This document shows positions 1 to 9,235 of a DNA stretch of 64,000 nt, one piece after another. This DNA is from Prevotellaceae bacterium (GTDB taxonomy: Bacteria; Bacteroidota; Bacteroidia; Bacteroidales; Muribaculaceae): NCBI GenBank assembly GCA_021772015.1, contig JAETNS010000001.1, positions 186,001 through 250,000 of the forward strand, given 5' to 3'. Numbering within the stretch: position 1 is the stretch's first letter; each line of letters opens with the position of its first letter. The position numbers and the translations under genes were made by a program. The notes under the pieces were generated by a model, which did no database searches, was not told where the DNA came from, and was given only the letters and a program-made list of their open reading frames with translations.

Positions 1-154
1 AACATACAAGTCATTTCAATACTGACAATATTACAAATGCCAATAAGGAAGGAGCCGGATCCGATGTGAATCGAGTCCGGTTTCATGTTTTTGTAGAGTA
101 GGGGTGAACGTCATGTGACGGGTACGTCATAGTTGTTGCGTCATGGTTGTTACG

Positions 155-580
155 TCATAGCGCTGCCATGCCGCTAAGTCCGATCAATGCACCGAAAAAG
201 AGTATCAGGATGATGATGCCGAGGAAAGATATGACGGTGCCGGCGATGGCCAGTCCGCGTGGTGCCTTGAATAATCCGATCACCGAGAAAATCGCGCCAA
301 GAAGCCAGAGTATGAAATCAAGGACGGGAACCCAGCATAACAAAAGTGACAGCAGGGCGAGCACGAAGCCGGCTGTTCCGAGTCCGTTGCTCTTCTTCTC
401 CTGGTTGACAATGATTTGCTGTGTGTAGGGTGCCTGCTGCTGATACGGGTTTTGTTGTTGATATTGCCCGTGGTATTGCTGCTGGTATGGTTGTTGATAC
501 TGCGGCTGTGACGGGTTGTAGGATTGCCGGTATTGATCCTGCCTGTAGCCTTCCGGGGTTTGGTTCTGGTTGTCGTTCAT
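155..580 (-). CDS. DUF4190-like small membrane protein with Q/Y/P-rich N-terminus
   Basis: ORF 141 aa; low-complexity YQQQ/NPYQQQ N-terminus followed by two hydrophobic segments (GFVLALLSLLLCWVPVLDFILWLLGAIFSVIGL). Confidence 0.75.
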   Translation of the reverse strand: MNDNQNQTPEGYRQDQYRQSYNPSQPQYQQPYQQQYHGQYQQQNPYQQQAPYTQQIIVNQEKKSNGLGTAGFVLALLSLLLCWVPVLDFILWLLGAIFSVIGLFKAPRGLAIAGTVISFLGIIILILFFGALIGLSGMAAL

Positions 581-611
581 TGGTTTTATCGTTGAGGGTT
601 AAGTTGTATGG

Positions 612-1736
612 CTATCTTGTTGTGCCGGCATAATTGCGCCAGCGTTCAAGTAGTTGCTCCATGTCCGGCGGCAACGGAGCGGAAAAGAACATTTCTTCAC
701 CGGTGCGTGGATGTATGAATCCGAGGGTGCGGGCGTGTAGTGCCTGACGGGGGCAGGTGTCGAAGCAGTTTCTGACAAACTGCCGGTATGACGCGGAGGT
801 TGTTCCCCGCAGGATCTCGTCGCCGCCGTATCTCGCGTCGTTGAATAGAGGGTGGCCGATATGGCGCATATGGACGCGGATCTGATGGGTTCTCCCGGTC
901 TCCAATACGCATTTCACGAGTGACACATGTCCGAAATCCTCCATCACCTCATAATGGGTGACGGCATGTTTCCCAAGCTCCGAGTCGGCCGGGTACACGG
1001 CCATCTGCAGTCGGTCTTTTGTCGACCGGCCTATGTTCCCCTCGATTCGTCCGGCGGCAGGGGAGGGGATTCCCCATACCAATGCCCGGTATTCTCGTTT
1101 GGTGGTCTTGTTGAAGAACTGTTTCCCGAGATGGGTTTTGGCATCGGGGGTCTTCGCCACGACCAACAGCCCGGAGGTGTCCTTGTCTATGCGGTGTACC
1201 AGGCCCAGGCGCGGATCGTTGACATCGTAATCCGGATTGTCTTTCAGATGCCACGCCAGGGCGTTGACCAATGTCCCGGTCCAGTTGCCGTGACCCGGAT
1301 GCACCACCAGTCCGGCGGGCTTGTTGACCACAAGCAGGTCTTCATCCTCATACACGATGTCGAGAGGGATATCCTCCGGAGTGATTTCCATCTCATATTT
1401 CGGACGGTCCATGACGACCGACACCACATCGCGCGGTTTGACACGGTAGTTTGACTTGGCCGGTTTGCCGTTGACGAGTATACAGCCGGCCTCGGCGGCC
1501 TGCTGTATGCGGTTGCGGGAGGCTTTCTGCATATGGTCGACGAGGAACTTGTCGACACGCAGTAGCTGCTGTCCTTGATCGGCGACGAATCGGAAATGCT
1601 CGTAGAGTCCGTTTTCACCCTCCTCTTCGGAATCCTCGGCTTCGATATCGTCGAAGTCGGAAATCTCATCTTCAGGCGTAAGGGGTCGGGTGTCTGGCGA
1701 TTCTACTTCTCGGGGGTATGTGGCATGTGCGTTCAT
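612..1736 (-). CDS. rluD: RluD-family 23S rRNA pseudouridine synthase
   Basis: S4-like N-terminus (RVDKFLVDHM..ASRNRIQQ) and catalytic motif GLVHRIDKDTSGLLVVAKT. Confidence 0.93.
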   Translation of the reverse strand: MNAHATYPREVESPDTRPLTPEDEISDFDDIEAEDSEEEGENGLYEHFRFVADQGQQLLRVDKFLVDHMQKASRNRIQQAAEAGCILVNGKPAKSNYRVKPRDVVSVVMDRPKYEMEITPEDIPLDIVYEDEDLLVVNKPAGLVVHPGHGNWTGTLVNALAWHLKDNPDYDVNDPRLGLVHRIDKDTSGLLVVAKTPDAKTHLGKQFFNKTTKREYRALVWGIPSPAAGRIEGNIGRSTKDRLQMAVYPADSELGKHAVTHYEVMEDFGHVSLVKCVLETGRTHQIRVHMRHIGHPLFNDARYGGDEILRGTTSASYRQFVRNCFDTCPRQALHARTLGFIHPRTGEEMFFSAPLPPDMEQLLERWRNYAGTTR

Positions 1737-1740
1737 GGGG

Positions 1741-2802
1741 TCAGTCTATGTTCAACGCCTCGATTGTCTCCTCGATGGCCACGGTGTCAACGATTTCCCC
1801 TGTTTGGGAGACATCCTCCATCCCTCCTCCTACTTCAAGGGTGATAACGGCTGTCACCGGCACTTTCGCTCCCGGTCGCAGTGATACTCCGTTGAATCTG
1901 GCTCCCAACACCAGCCCGGCGTATTCCGAGGGGACGTTGACAGTCATGACCTGGGTTATGCCGAGACCTTCAAGCATCGAGCGCGCCTGACGTTCGGAGA
2001 CATCATAGAAATCGGGGATTGTCACCATTTTGGGCGTATATGCTACCAGCGTCAGGTAGACAGTGCCGCCACGCTTGATTTTAGCCAGCGGGATAGGGCT
2101 TTGCTCAACAACCGTCCCCGGGCGCGCATAACTGTCATACACGGAGTCTGTCACGACAGTCCGCAGCCCGGCTCTCGAAATGTTGCCCTGGGCCATCTCG
2201 AAGCTCTGGCCTTTGACATCGGGAACAGCGCGCTCCTGGCCGTGGAATGTCCAGAAATCGAGGAACCAGAGTGCCATCCAGATAGCCAATATGGTTGCGC
2301 ATATGGCGTATAGCAGGTTCATCATGACCGGGTGACGCTTGCGGAAACTTTTTTTGTGATTGTCGTTCATGCCGTCATTGTATCCGTCGCCGTAATATTG
2401 CTCCGTTCTTCCATCGCGGGCAGTGTTGTTGTCGCGGAATCCGTCACGATATCCGGCCCGGTAGCCGTCGCGGTCCGCCTCATTCGGATAATAATCCTCA
2501 CGATTGCGGTTTCTCTCCCGGCGCGGTTCCTCACGATAGATGTCTTCCTGCCGATAAAACCTGTCATCATACCCATCCTCCTGATATCCTCCGGCATCTT
2601 CGGCATATCGGTCCTCGTCGGGGTATCGGTCATAATGGTTGTCATCAGGGTAGAATTCCTTATCGTCGCGATAGTCATCGGGATATTCATCGTGGAGTCC
2701 GCTGGCGATTGGCTGCTCACGGAGTCCTTCGAGGTCTCGGTCTGAAAACTCTATGTTATGGCGTTGCCTTTTGCCCGGATTGTATTCCTGTCGGTCGTTC
2801 AT
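1741..2802 (-). CDS. PASTA-domain membrane protein with long charged/Tyr-rich N-terminal region
   Basis: TM segment (VMMNLLYAICATILAIWMALWFL) followed by PASTA-like repeats (AVPDVKGQSFEMAQGNISRAGLRTVV; VTIPDFYDVSERQARSMLEGLG). Start taken at MNDRQEY within the longer ORF. Confidence 0.82.
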   Translation of the reverse strand: MNDRQEYNPGKRQRHNIEFSDRDLEGLREQPIASGLHDEYPDDYRDDKEFYPDDNHYDRYPDEDRYAEDAGGYQEDGYDDRFYRQEDIYREEPRRERNRNREDYYPNEADRDGYRAGYRDGFRDNNTARDGRTEQYYGDGYNDGMNDNHKKSFRKRHPVMMNLLYAICATILAIWMALWFLDFWTFHGQERAVPDVKGQSFEMAQGNISRAGLRTVVTDSVYDSYARPGTVVEQSPIPLAKIKRGGTVYLTLVAYTPKMVTIPDFYDVSERQARSMLEGLGITQVMTVNVPSEYAGLVLGARFNGVSLRPGAKVPVTAVITLEVGGGMEDVSQTGEIVDTVAIEETIEALNID

Positions 2803-3183
2803 TATCTTGTCTGTTGTCGTTCGGTCCCATGCATCCGTTTCGTAAGTCTTTGTGCCCTTTGGAAAAACATTGTCGGCAGACGGAAGCGAGACCCGCAGAT
2901 ATTTCAATCTGCAAAAATAGTCAAAATCCCCCAAAAGAAAAAATGAAAATATTTTTGCGGATATTCATGAATTATGCAATTGCCGGTTGAGAGCGATAAC
3001 TAAGAGTGGCGGGAGGATGGGGTGAAAAATAATGTTAAGTTGGCGAGAGTTTCGGAAAAAATGGTTAACTTTGCCGCTTGAAACAGTCGCCCCCGGCTTA
3101 CCGCCGGATTTGGGGCGCGGTTTTGTCGTCTGTCCTGAAAAAAGGCCGGATGTGATATTAAGTTGTTACCTTGATAAAAACAT

Positions 3184-3999
3184 ATGGTTCATAAACTCAT
3201 CTTGTGGCTTGCGGTGGCGGTGATGGCCGCTGTCTCCCTCTCCTCTTGCGGGGAGTACCAGAAAGTCCTCAAGAGCAATGATGCCAATTACAAGTTCGAG
3301 TACGCAAAGCGCGCGTTCGAACAGAAAAAATATGTCCAGAGCTATACTCTGCTGAAAGATGTCGTGACCGTGTTCAAGGGATCCGACAAGGCCGAGGAGT
3401 CGCTCTACCTGTTGGCCATGAGCCATTACGAGAACAAGGAATATCCTGATGCGGCATCCTATTTCAAGGCTTACTACCAGCGTTATCCCAAAGGGAAGTA
3501 TGCCGAGCCTGCCCGTTATTATGCCGGGTATTCCTACTATCTCGACTCCCCCGAGGCGCAGCTCGACCAGTCGGAGACCATCAAGGCTATTGAGGAGCTG
3601 CAGGGTTTCCTCGATTACTTCCCCCGTTCCGACAAGGTCTCCTTGGCGCAGAATGCGATTTTTGAGCTGCAGGACAAGTTGACCCTAAAGGAATTGCAGA
3701 ATGCACAGCTTTACTATAACCTCGGGACATATCTTGGCAACAATTACGAGAGCTGTATCGTGACGGCCCGCAACGCCATCAAGGAATATCCTTATTCCAA
3801 ATACAAGGAAGACCTTGAGATGCTCGTACTGAAAGCCAAGTATCAGGAGGCCGCGCTTTCAGTAGATGAGAAGAAAGCCGACCGTTTCCGTGATGTGATC
3901 GACGAATATTATTCGTTCACAAACAATTATCCCGAGTCCAAGAACCTTTCCGAGGCAGAGAACATTTTGAAGATCGCCCGTAAGTATGTCAAGGACTGA
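3184..3999 (+). CDS. bamD: Outer membrane assembly lipoprotein BamD
   Basis: Lipoprotein signal (LSSCGEYQKVLKSND), TPR repeats (AKRAFEQKKYVQSYTLLKDV). Confidence 0.9.
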   Translation: MVHKLILWLAVAVMAAVSLSSCGEYQKVLKSNDANYKFEYAKRAFEQKKYVQSYTLLKDVVTVFKGSDKAEESLYLLAMSHYENKEYPDAASYFKAYYQRYPKGKYAEPARYYAGYSYYLDSPEAQLDQSETIKAIEELQGFLDYFPRSDKVSLAQNAIFELQDKLTLKELQNAQLYYNLGTYLGNNYESCIVTARNAIKEYPYSKYKEDLEMLVLKAKYQEAALSVDEKKADRFRDVIDEYYSFTNNYPESKNLSEAENILKIARKYVKD

Positions 4000-4045
4000 C
4001 CGCTTAGGCATTATACTGAAAGACAAACAAACACCATAAATATAA

Positions 4046-4384
4046 ATGGACTACAAGAAGACCAACGCCCCGCTCAACACCGTCACCCGTGACATGATGG
4101 ACCTTTGCAAGGACACCGGCAATGTCTATGAGACTGTAAGCATCATCGCCAAGCGTGCCAACCAGATCGCAGGCGAGATGAAACACGAGCTTGACAAAAA
4201 GCTTCAGGAATTCGCCTCGCTCAACGACAACCTCGAGGAGATATCAGAGAACCGCGAGCAGATCGAGATCTCCCGTTATTACGAGAAGCTGCCGAAACCG
4301 ACCCTGATCGCCACACAGGAATACATCGAGGGTAAGATCCATTACCGCAATCCGGCCAAGGAGCGTCTGTCGCTTGACGATTGA
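4046..4384 (+). CDS. rpoZ: Bacteroidetes RpoZ-like (omega) subunit
   Basis: MDYKKTNAPLNTVTRDM..CKDTGNVYETVSIIAKRANQIA is typical of the Bacteroidetes omega-like family; lies after bamD. Confidence 0.75.
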   Translation: MDYKKTNAPLNTVTRDMMDLCKDTGNVYETVSIIAKRANQIAGEMKHELDKKLQEFASLNDNLEEISENREQIEISRYYEKLPKPTLIATQEYIEGKIHYRNPAKERLSLDD

Positions 4385-4452
4385 TCTTTGGTTATAATCT
4401 GACCGCAATGCTGCGATGTTGAGGCGATTATTGAAAAAATCCGGATTGTCGC

Positions 4453-4483
4453 TTTGTGCATTCCGGAAAATTCCTTAACTTTG
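4453..4483 (+). promoter_or_regulatory. Bacteroidetes-type promoter for rpsO
   Basis: TTTG (4453-4456), 19-nt spacer, TAACTTTG (4476-4483). Confidence 0.7.
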
Positions 4484-4532
4484 CAGCCGCTTTATATATT
4501 TTATTACTCACTTCTCAAACATCTCTGAAAGA

Positions 4533-4808
4533 ATGCATCTGAATTCTGACGAAAAAATCGAGATCTTCGAGAAATACGGTAAGGGTAAGACTGACACTGG
4601 CTCTCCTGAAGCCCAGATTGCATTGTTCTCGGTCCGTATTGCTCATTTGACTGAACACCTCAAGTCAAATCACAAAGATCATACAACCGCTCGTGCTCTT
4701 AAGGCCCTCGTCGGCAAGCGTCGCCGCCTTCTCGACTACCTGATCAAGAAGGACATCAACCGCTACCGCGCCATCATCGCCCAGAAAGAGCTCGGCATCC
4801 GCAAGTAA
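4533..4808 (+). CDS. rpsO: 30S ribosomal protein S15
   Basis: KYGKGKTDTGSPEAQIALFSVRIAHLTEHLKSNHKDHTTARALKALVGKRRRLLDYL. Confidence 0.97.
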   Translation: MHLNSDEKIEIFEKYGKGKTDTGSPEAQIALFSVRIAHLTEHLKSNHKDHTTARALKALVGKRRRLLDYLIKKDINRYRAIIAQKELGIRK

Positions 4809-4903
4809 TCCCCGTTGACGAGGATTCTTCGCAGAAAAGCCATTGGAGTCACCGACGAATTCCTCCGGGAATATCATCGGTGACTTCTTTTTTTGTTGGA
4901 ATG

Positions 4904-5215
4904 TTAATGTAGATTCGGAAGAAGGATCTTGAAGTAAACCATTGCCATCAGAGCCAGCACGACAAACAACTGCGCGGAAAAGCCATAGCACTTCTCAACT
5001 ATGCCTGCGACAATAAGCACTACGAGAATTACTGTCGCCACGACCGCATATACGGACCAGTATGTCAGTGCTTGATCTGGACGAAGTGGGAGAAAAATCC
5101 CCGCCAATAATCCCGTGAGCAAAATCCCCCACAGGCATTTGCCTATCCATGTTGAAAGGAATCTCGGTCGTTGGAATGGAATCATAAGAGTTTGTTTTCT
5201 ACAGGATATTAACAT
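4904..5215 (-). CDS. Small integral membrane protein, unknown function
   Basis: Hydrophobic ORF with several predicted TM segments; start may be internal (MIPFQRP, 5185). Confidence 0.5.
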   Translation of the reverse strand: MLISCRKQTLMIPFQRPRFLSTWIGKCLWGILLTGLLAGIFLPLRPDQALTYWSVYAVVATVILVVLIVAGIVEKCYGFSAQLFVVLALMAMVYFKILLPNLH

Positions 5216-5375
5216 GAATAGGGAACAAAGAGTTTTTGAACGGCTTATGAAGTGGCGGATATTGGATTGTATTCAAAAATATCTTAATTTTGCGGATATA
5301 ATTGCAATATTAAGAGAGGATAGTGAAGCCTTATAAAGGTGAACTGTTTTGAATGTTCTTGAATAAATTCCCCGC

Positions 5376-6137
5376 ATGAATAGAGAAGACACGACATCTT
5401 TCCCCGAAGCGTTGAAGAAGCTGCTTGGCAGGGGCTTTTTGAGCTATCCTGAAATGCTTGTCGGGCTTAACCGTGAGGGAGCTATGACGGCTTTCCCGCC
5501 GGTGCAGTATATGATGCAGGCATTACCTGCGTCGGGATTTATGCGCCCGTTGCAGATGGCGGAATCAGTGGCGGAGATTGAAAGGATGAGCGTTGATTTC
5601 GCGAGATTGACAGGTTTCCATCCGCTATGCAGTGATTATTTCTTCAAAAGTTTCGCGTATGCGACCGGATTGTTGACTGTCCCTCCGGTTATTCCCTCTT
5701 TCCCGGAGAAAAACATGGAAAAGACAGGGGCTGGAAGCGGGGAAGGTGAGGTCAATGAACCGGAAGAAAGTTACGGAAACGCCTCCGCTGTAATATGGGA
5801 TTTCCATTGGAGCGATGAGGAAAAATGCCGCTTTCTGTCAGGGCTTATCGAAGTAAACCGGGAGAATGAACGTCGATTGGGCTTGCGGGTCGCCGCTGTC
5901 TCGTGCGTTGCTGCCGAGAAATACAATTTCAGGTTGACTGCTGAATTGTCGCGGGTTGAGCGTGACGCGACCGGGGCGGCTTATTATGCAATCTACAGTC
6001 GGGAGGGGAATATTGCCGATGTCGGCGCTTTGGGTGTCATGTGCTATGATGATGTGTCCCCTATGCCAAAGGCAGTGACGGTGCCGGTCGCGCCGCATGA
6101 TGTTGCCAAGATATTGATTTACTGGGATAATGACTGA
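5376..6137 (+). CDS. Hypothetical protein upstream of ABC transporter genes
   Basis: 253-aa ORF whose 3' end overlaps the FecCD-type permease start; no family recognised. Confidence 0.65.
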   Translation: MNREDTTSFPEALKKLLGRGFLSYPEMLVGLNREGAMTAFPPVQYMMQALPASGFMRPLQMAESVAEIERMSVDFARLTGFHPLCSDYFFKSFAYATGLLTVPPVIPSFPEKNMEKTGAGSGEGEVNEPEESYGNASAVIWDFHWSDEEKCRFLSGLIEVNRENERRLGLRVAAVSCVAAEKYNFRLTAELSRVERDATGAAYYAIYSREGNIADVGALGVMCYDDVSPMPKAVTVPVAPHDVAKILIYWDND

Positions 6138-7170
6138 AGAGATGACCATATCCGGGAAGACAATGCGGGTCATGCTGCCGTTAGCGGTGGTATCGGTCGC
6201 CATGTTTGTGTTCCTCCTGTTCTTCGGGACGATTGAAATACCTGCTGAAGATGTCTGGCGGGTCCTGACCGGGCGCGGGGAAGATGGTGGGTTGGCGAGC
6301 CTTATTGTCGTTGACCTGCGTCTGCCGATGGCATGTTGCGCCTTTCTCTCCGGGATGGCGTTGTCGGTGGCGGGGCTGTTGTTGCAGACCACTTTCAACA
6401 ATCCGTTGGCAGGTCCTTCGATACTTGGAGTCTCCACGGGGGCTTCGCTCGGCGTGGCGGTGATGATGCTGTTGCTCGGAGGGGGATCGGCCGTAGGGAT
6501 AGCCCATTATGCCGGAGCGTTGACCGGGGCTTGCGTGGGGGCGGCTGTCATGCTGGTCTTGCTGCTGATCTTCTCGCGTGTGGTCAAGGGGACGGCAATG
6601 TTGCTGATTGTCGGGATTCTGTTGGGCTATCTCGCCTCCTCGGCGATATCCATACTGAATTTCTACGCAACCGAGGAGGGGGTGCATTCTTTCGTCATCT
6701 GGGGACTCGGAAGTTTCTCGGGGGTGACGTTGGGAGATCTCGCGGTCTTCGGGCCGTTGATCCTGATTGGGGTCATGGCCTCCTTCCTGATGATCAAACC
6801 GCTGAACGCATTGTTGCTTGGCAGCGATTATGCCGAGTCAATGGGTGTCAACCTTAGAGCCACGCGCAACCGTCTGCTGCTGCTGTCAGGGGTGTTGACC
6901 GCCGTTGTCACCGCTTTCTGCGGACCGATCGGATTTCTTGGACTGGTGATGCCCCATGTCGCCCGGCTGACACTCGCGACCTCCAATCATGAACGGTTGC
7001 TCCCTGCTTCCGCTCTCTGGGGCGGCTTCTCCGGCTTGCTGTGCGCTTGCCTCTCCCTCCTTGCGGGAAATGGAGGATTACTCCCTGTAAATGCCATCAC
7101 CCCCCTGTTGGCCATACCTATAATAATGTATGTTATCATCAACCGCGACAAATTGAGCTATTTCCGATGA
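6130..7170 (+). CDS. FecCD/BtuC-family ABC transporter permease
   Basis: LPMACCAFLSGMALSVAGLLLQTTFNNPLAGPSILGVSTGASLG and GPIGFLGLVMPHVARL are FecCD signatures. Confidence 0.92.
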   Translation: MTEEMTISGKTMRVMLPLAVVSVAMFVFLLFFGTIEIPAEDVWRVLTGRGEDGGLASLIVVDLRLPMACCAFLSGMALSVAGLLLQTTFNNPLAGPSILGVSTGASLGVAVMMLLLGGGSAVGIAHYAGALTGACVGAAVMLVLLLIFSRVVKGTAMLLIVGILLGYLASSAISILNFYATEEGVHSFVIWGLGSFSGVTLGDLAVFGPLILIGVMASFLMIKPLNALLLGSDYAESMGVNLRATRNRLLLLSGVLTAVVTAFCGPIGFLGLVMPHVARLTLATSNHERLLPASALWGGFSGLLCACLSLLAGNGGLLPVNAITPLLAIPIIMYVIINRDKLSYFR

Positions 7171-7976
7171 ACGATACCTTGCTGAAACTTGACAATGTCG
7201 CTGTAGGCTACGGGGGGATTCCCCTTTACGAGGATGTGAACCTCCGGGTCAGCCGTGGTGAGATGGTGACGTTGCTTGGCGCGAATGGAGCCGGCAAGTC
7301 GACACTGCTCCGCTGCGTGACCGGGCGACTCGCCCCGTTGCGCGGCCATGTCGAGATCACAGGCCGCTCTTTGTCTGGGATTCCGAAAGGGGAGCTTGCC
7401 AGGCTGGTCAGCATTGTCAGCACAGATCGTGCGCTGGCCGGAGCGTTGACTGTCGAGGAACTGGTTGCCCTTGGCCGGCAGCCTCATACCGGTTTTTTCG
7501 GCAGATTGTCGCGCCGCGACCGTGAGGTTGTAAGCTGTTCTTTGGAAGCAGTCGGTATGGCTGCGTTCTCTTCCCGTCAGGTCGCTTCTCTCTCCGACGG
7601 CGAACGACAGAAAGTGATGATTGCCCGTGCCTTGGCACAGGAAACCCCGGTAATGGTTCTTGACGAGCCGACCGCTTTCCTTGATGTCGCCTCCCGGCTT
7701 GAGACTCTTCAGCTCCTCTCCCGTCTCGCCAGGAATGAAGGGAAAGCGGTGATTCTCTCATCACATGATGTTTCCTCTGCCCTCCGCCTCTCCCAACGCC
7801 TCTGGCTGATTGTCGAGAAATCAGACGGGGAAGGCAGTCATGGAAGTTGCCGCCGTGGCCTGATTGACGGCTCCCCTCGCGAGCTGATCGAAAGCAATGC
7901 TCTTTCGTCCCTCTTCCCCGGCCGCCACGTCACTTTTGACTCTTCTCTCCTTGACTTTCTCCCTGATGCTTTATGA
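7167..7976 (+). CDS. ABC transporter ATP-binding protein (FecE/BtuD-like)
   Basis: Walker A GANGAGKST, signature LSDGERQKVMIARAL, Walker B VMVLDEPT; ATGA overlap with the permease stop. Confidence 0.92.
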   Translation: MNDTLLKLDNVAVGYGGIPLYEDVNLRVSRGEMVTLLGANGAGKSTLLRCVTGRLAPLRGHVEITGRSLSGIPKGELARLVSIVSTDRALAGALTVEELVALGRQPHTGFFGRLSRRDREVVSCSLEAVGMAAFSSRQVASLSDGERQKVMIARALAQETPVMVLDEPTAFLDVASRLETLQLLSRLARNEGKAVILSSHDVSSALRLSQRLWLIVEKSDGEGSHGSCRRGLIDGSPRELIESNALSSLFPGRHVTFDSSLLDFLPDAL

Positions 7977-8048
7977 TGATATCCGACGTTGTCAGACCTG
8001 ATTTCGCTCGAAAAACAGCACTTTTTTTGAATTTTTTGTCTGAAAATT

Positions 8049-8077
8049 GGTTTATAAAATAAATCGGTTTATCTTTG
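8049..8077 (+). promoter_or_regulatory. Promoter of membrane protein/winged-helix operon
   Basis: TTGG-type -33, 19-nt spacer, TATCTTTG at 8070-8077. Confidence 0.55.
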
Positions 8078-8183
8078 CGGTAAGAAAAATGAGTTGGAGC
8101 TGAATGTCGAATCAAAGCTCCTTTATTTTTGGAATTATGGTTTACGTTATAAACCGATTTGCAAACTCAAAAAAACAAACGTT

Positions 8184-8813
8184 ATGGAAGAAAAAGTAAT
8201 CAACGAGAGAGAGGGGATCGAAATCATCGCATCGATGATTTCCCGTACAAAAGACCGTCTTGTAAAGGGAGGGGGCAACATAATGCTCATGTGGGGCTAT
8301 CTGGTGGTCGTCGTGACCTTGCTTGTGTGGGTGCTGCTCATGACCACCGGAAATCCTGCGGTCAATTGGCTCTGGTTTCTTATCTGGATAATCGGAGGGA
8401 TAGCTACACCGATCATGGTGAAGAAACAAGAGGTGGAGACCGGGGTCAGGAGCTACAGCGACAAGCTCAGTAACCGGATCTGGACCGTTGTCGGATTCTC
8501 CGCGATAGCGTCGGTCCTTTGCTGCCTCGCTTTCTTGTTGATAGGAGGCAAAGACTCCTGGCCGATGATGTTTGCTTTCGCGCTTGTGATAGTCCCCTTC
8601 GGAGAGATCATGCAAGGAATCGTCATCCGGGAGAAATCTCTTGTCGCCGGAGGAAGCGTGGGGCTATTGATCGGGATTTTCACTACATGCTGTATAGTTG
8701 GGAGAGTTCCCCTTGCGGCCTCGTGGTTCATGCCGCTTTTCATGGCCGCTTTCATAGCAATGATGATTGTGCCGGGGCATATACTCAATCATAAAGCCAA
8801 GACAACGAAATGA
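8184..8813 (+). CDS. Multi-pass membrane protein cotranscribed with a winged-helix regulator
   Basis: Several TM segments; start chosen at MEEKVINEREG; overlaps next gene by ATGA. Confidence 0.75.
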   Translation: MEEKVINEREGIEIIASMISRTKDRLVKGGGNIMLMWGYLVVVVTLLVWVLLMTTGNPAVNWLWFLIWIIGGIATPIMVKKQEVETGVRSYSDKLSNRIWTVVGFSAIASVLCCLAFLLIGGKDSWPMMFAFALVIVPFGEIMQGIVIREKSLVAGGSVGLLIGIFTTCCIVGRVPLAASWFMPLFMAAFIAMMIVPGHILNHKAKTTK

Positions 8814-9094
8814 AGGAGCTTGATCCATTGTTGCATTCGCAGCTTAGACTGGCCGTGATGTCGATACTGATGAATGTCGAGGAAGCGGATTTCGTCTACC
8901 TCCGGGAGAAAACGGAGTCGACGGCGGAAAATCTCAGTGTGCAGCTTGATAAACTCTCCTCCGCCGGTTACATAACTGTCGAGAAAGGATATGTCGGGAA
9001 GCGGACACGCACCGTCTGTCGCATCACCCCCCTGGGCCGCAAGTCATTTGAGGAATATGTCGACGCTCTGAAGTCGTATCTCAACCTTCGATGA
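8810..9094 (+). CDS. Winged-helix DNA-binding transcriptional regulator
   Basis: LDPLLHSQLRLAVMSILMNVEEADFVYLREKTESTAENLSVQLDKLSSAGYITVEKGYVGKRTRTVCRITPLGRKSFEEY. Confidence 0.85.
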   Translation: MKELDPLLHSQLRLAVMSILMNVEEADFVYLREKTESTAENLSVQLDKLSSAGYITVEKGYVGKRTRTVCRITPLGRKSFEEYVDALKSYLNLR

Positions 9095-9124
9095 ACCCTA
9101 CGCTCTTTTCATAGCAACACCGAG

Positions 9125-9161
9125 GGTGTGCCATCCCGGCGATCGAGCCGGACGGCACACC
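9125..9161. repeat. 37-bp hairpin repeat, copy 1
   Basis: GGTGTGCCATCCCGGCGATCGAGCCGGACGGCACACC; matches copy 2 at 10846-10882 at 35/37 positions. Confidence 0.85.
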
Positions 9162-9235
9162 CCGTTGGTCTATGTGTATAATATCTAATCGGTTTTATAG
9201 GTAAAGAATCAGTCTAAATCATTAAGGTGATCATT

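Noticed and set aside
147-428. Plus-strand 93-aa ORF overlapping the DUF4190-like gene.
   Set aside because: Fully antisense to a better-supported CDS; no domain or upstream signal.
8094-8183. Upstream extension of the membrane-protein ORF (MELNVESKLLYF...).
   Set aside because: The extension spans the promoter-proximal inverted repeat; the start at MEEKVINEREG (8184) is more plausible.
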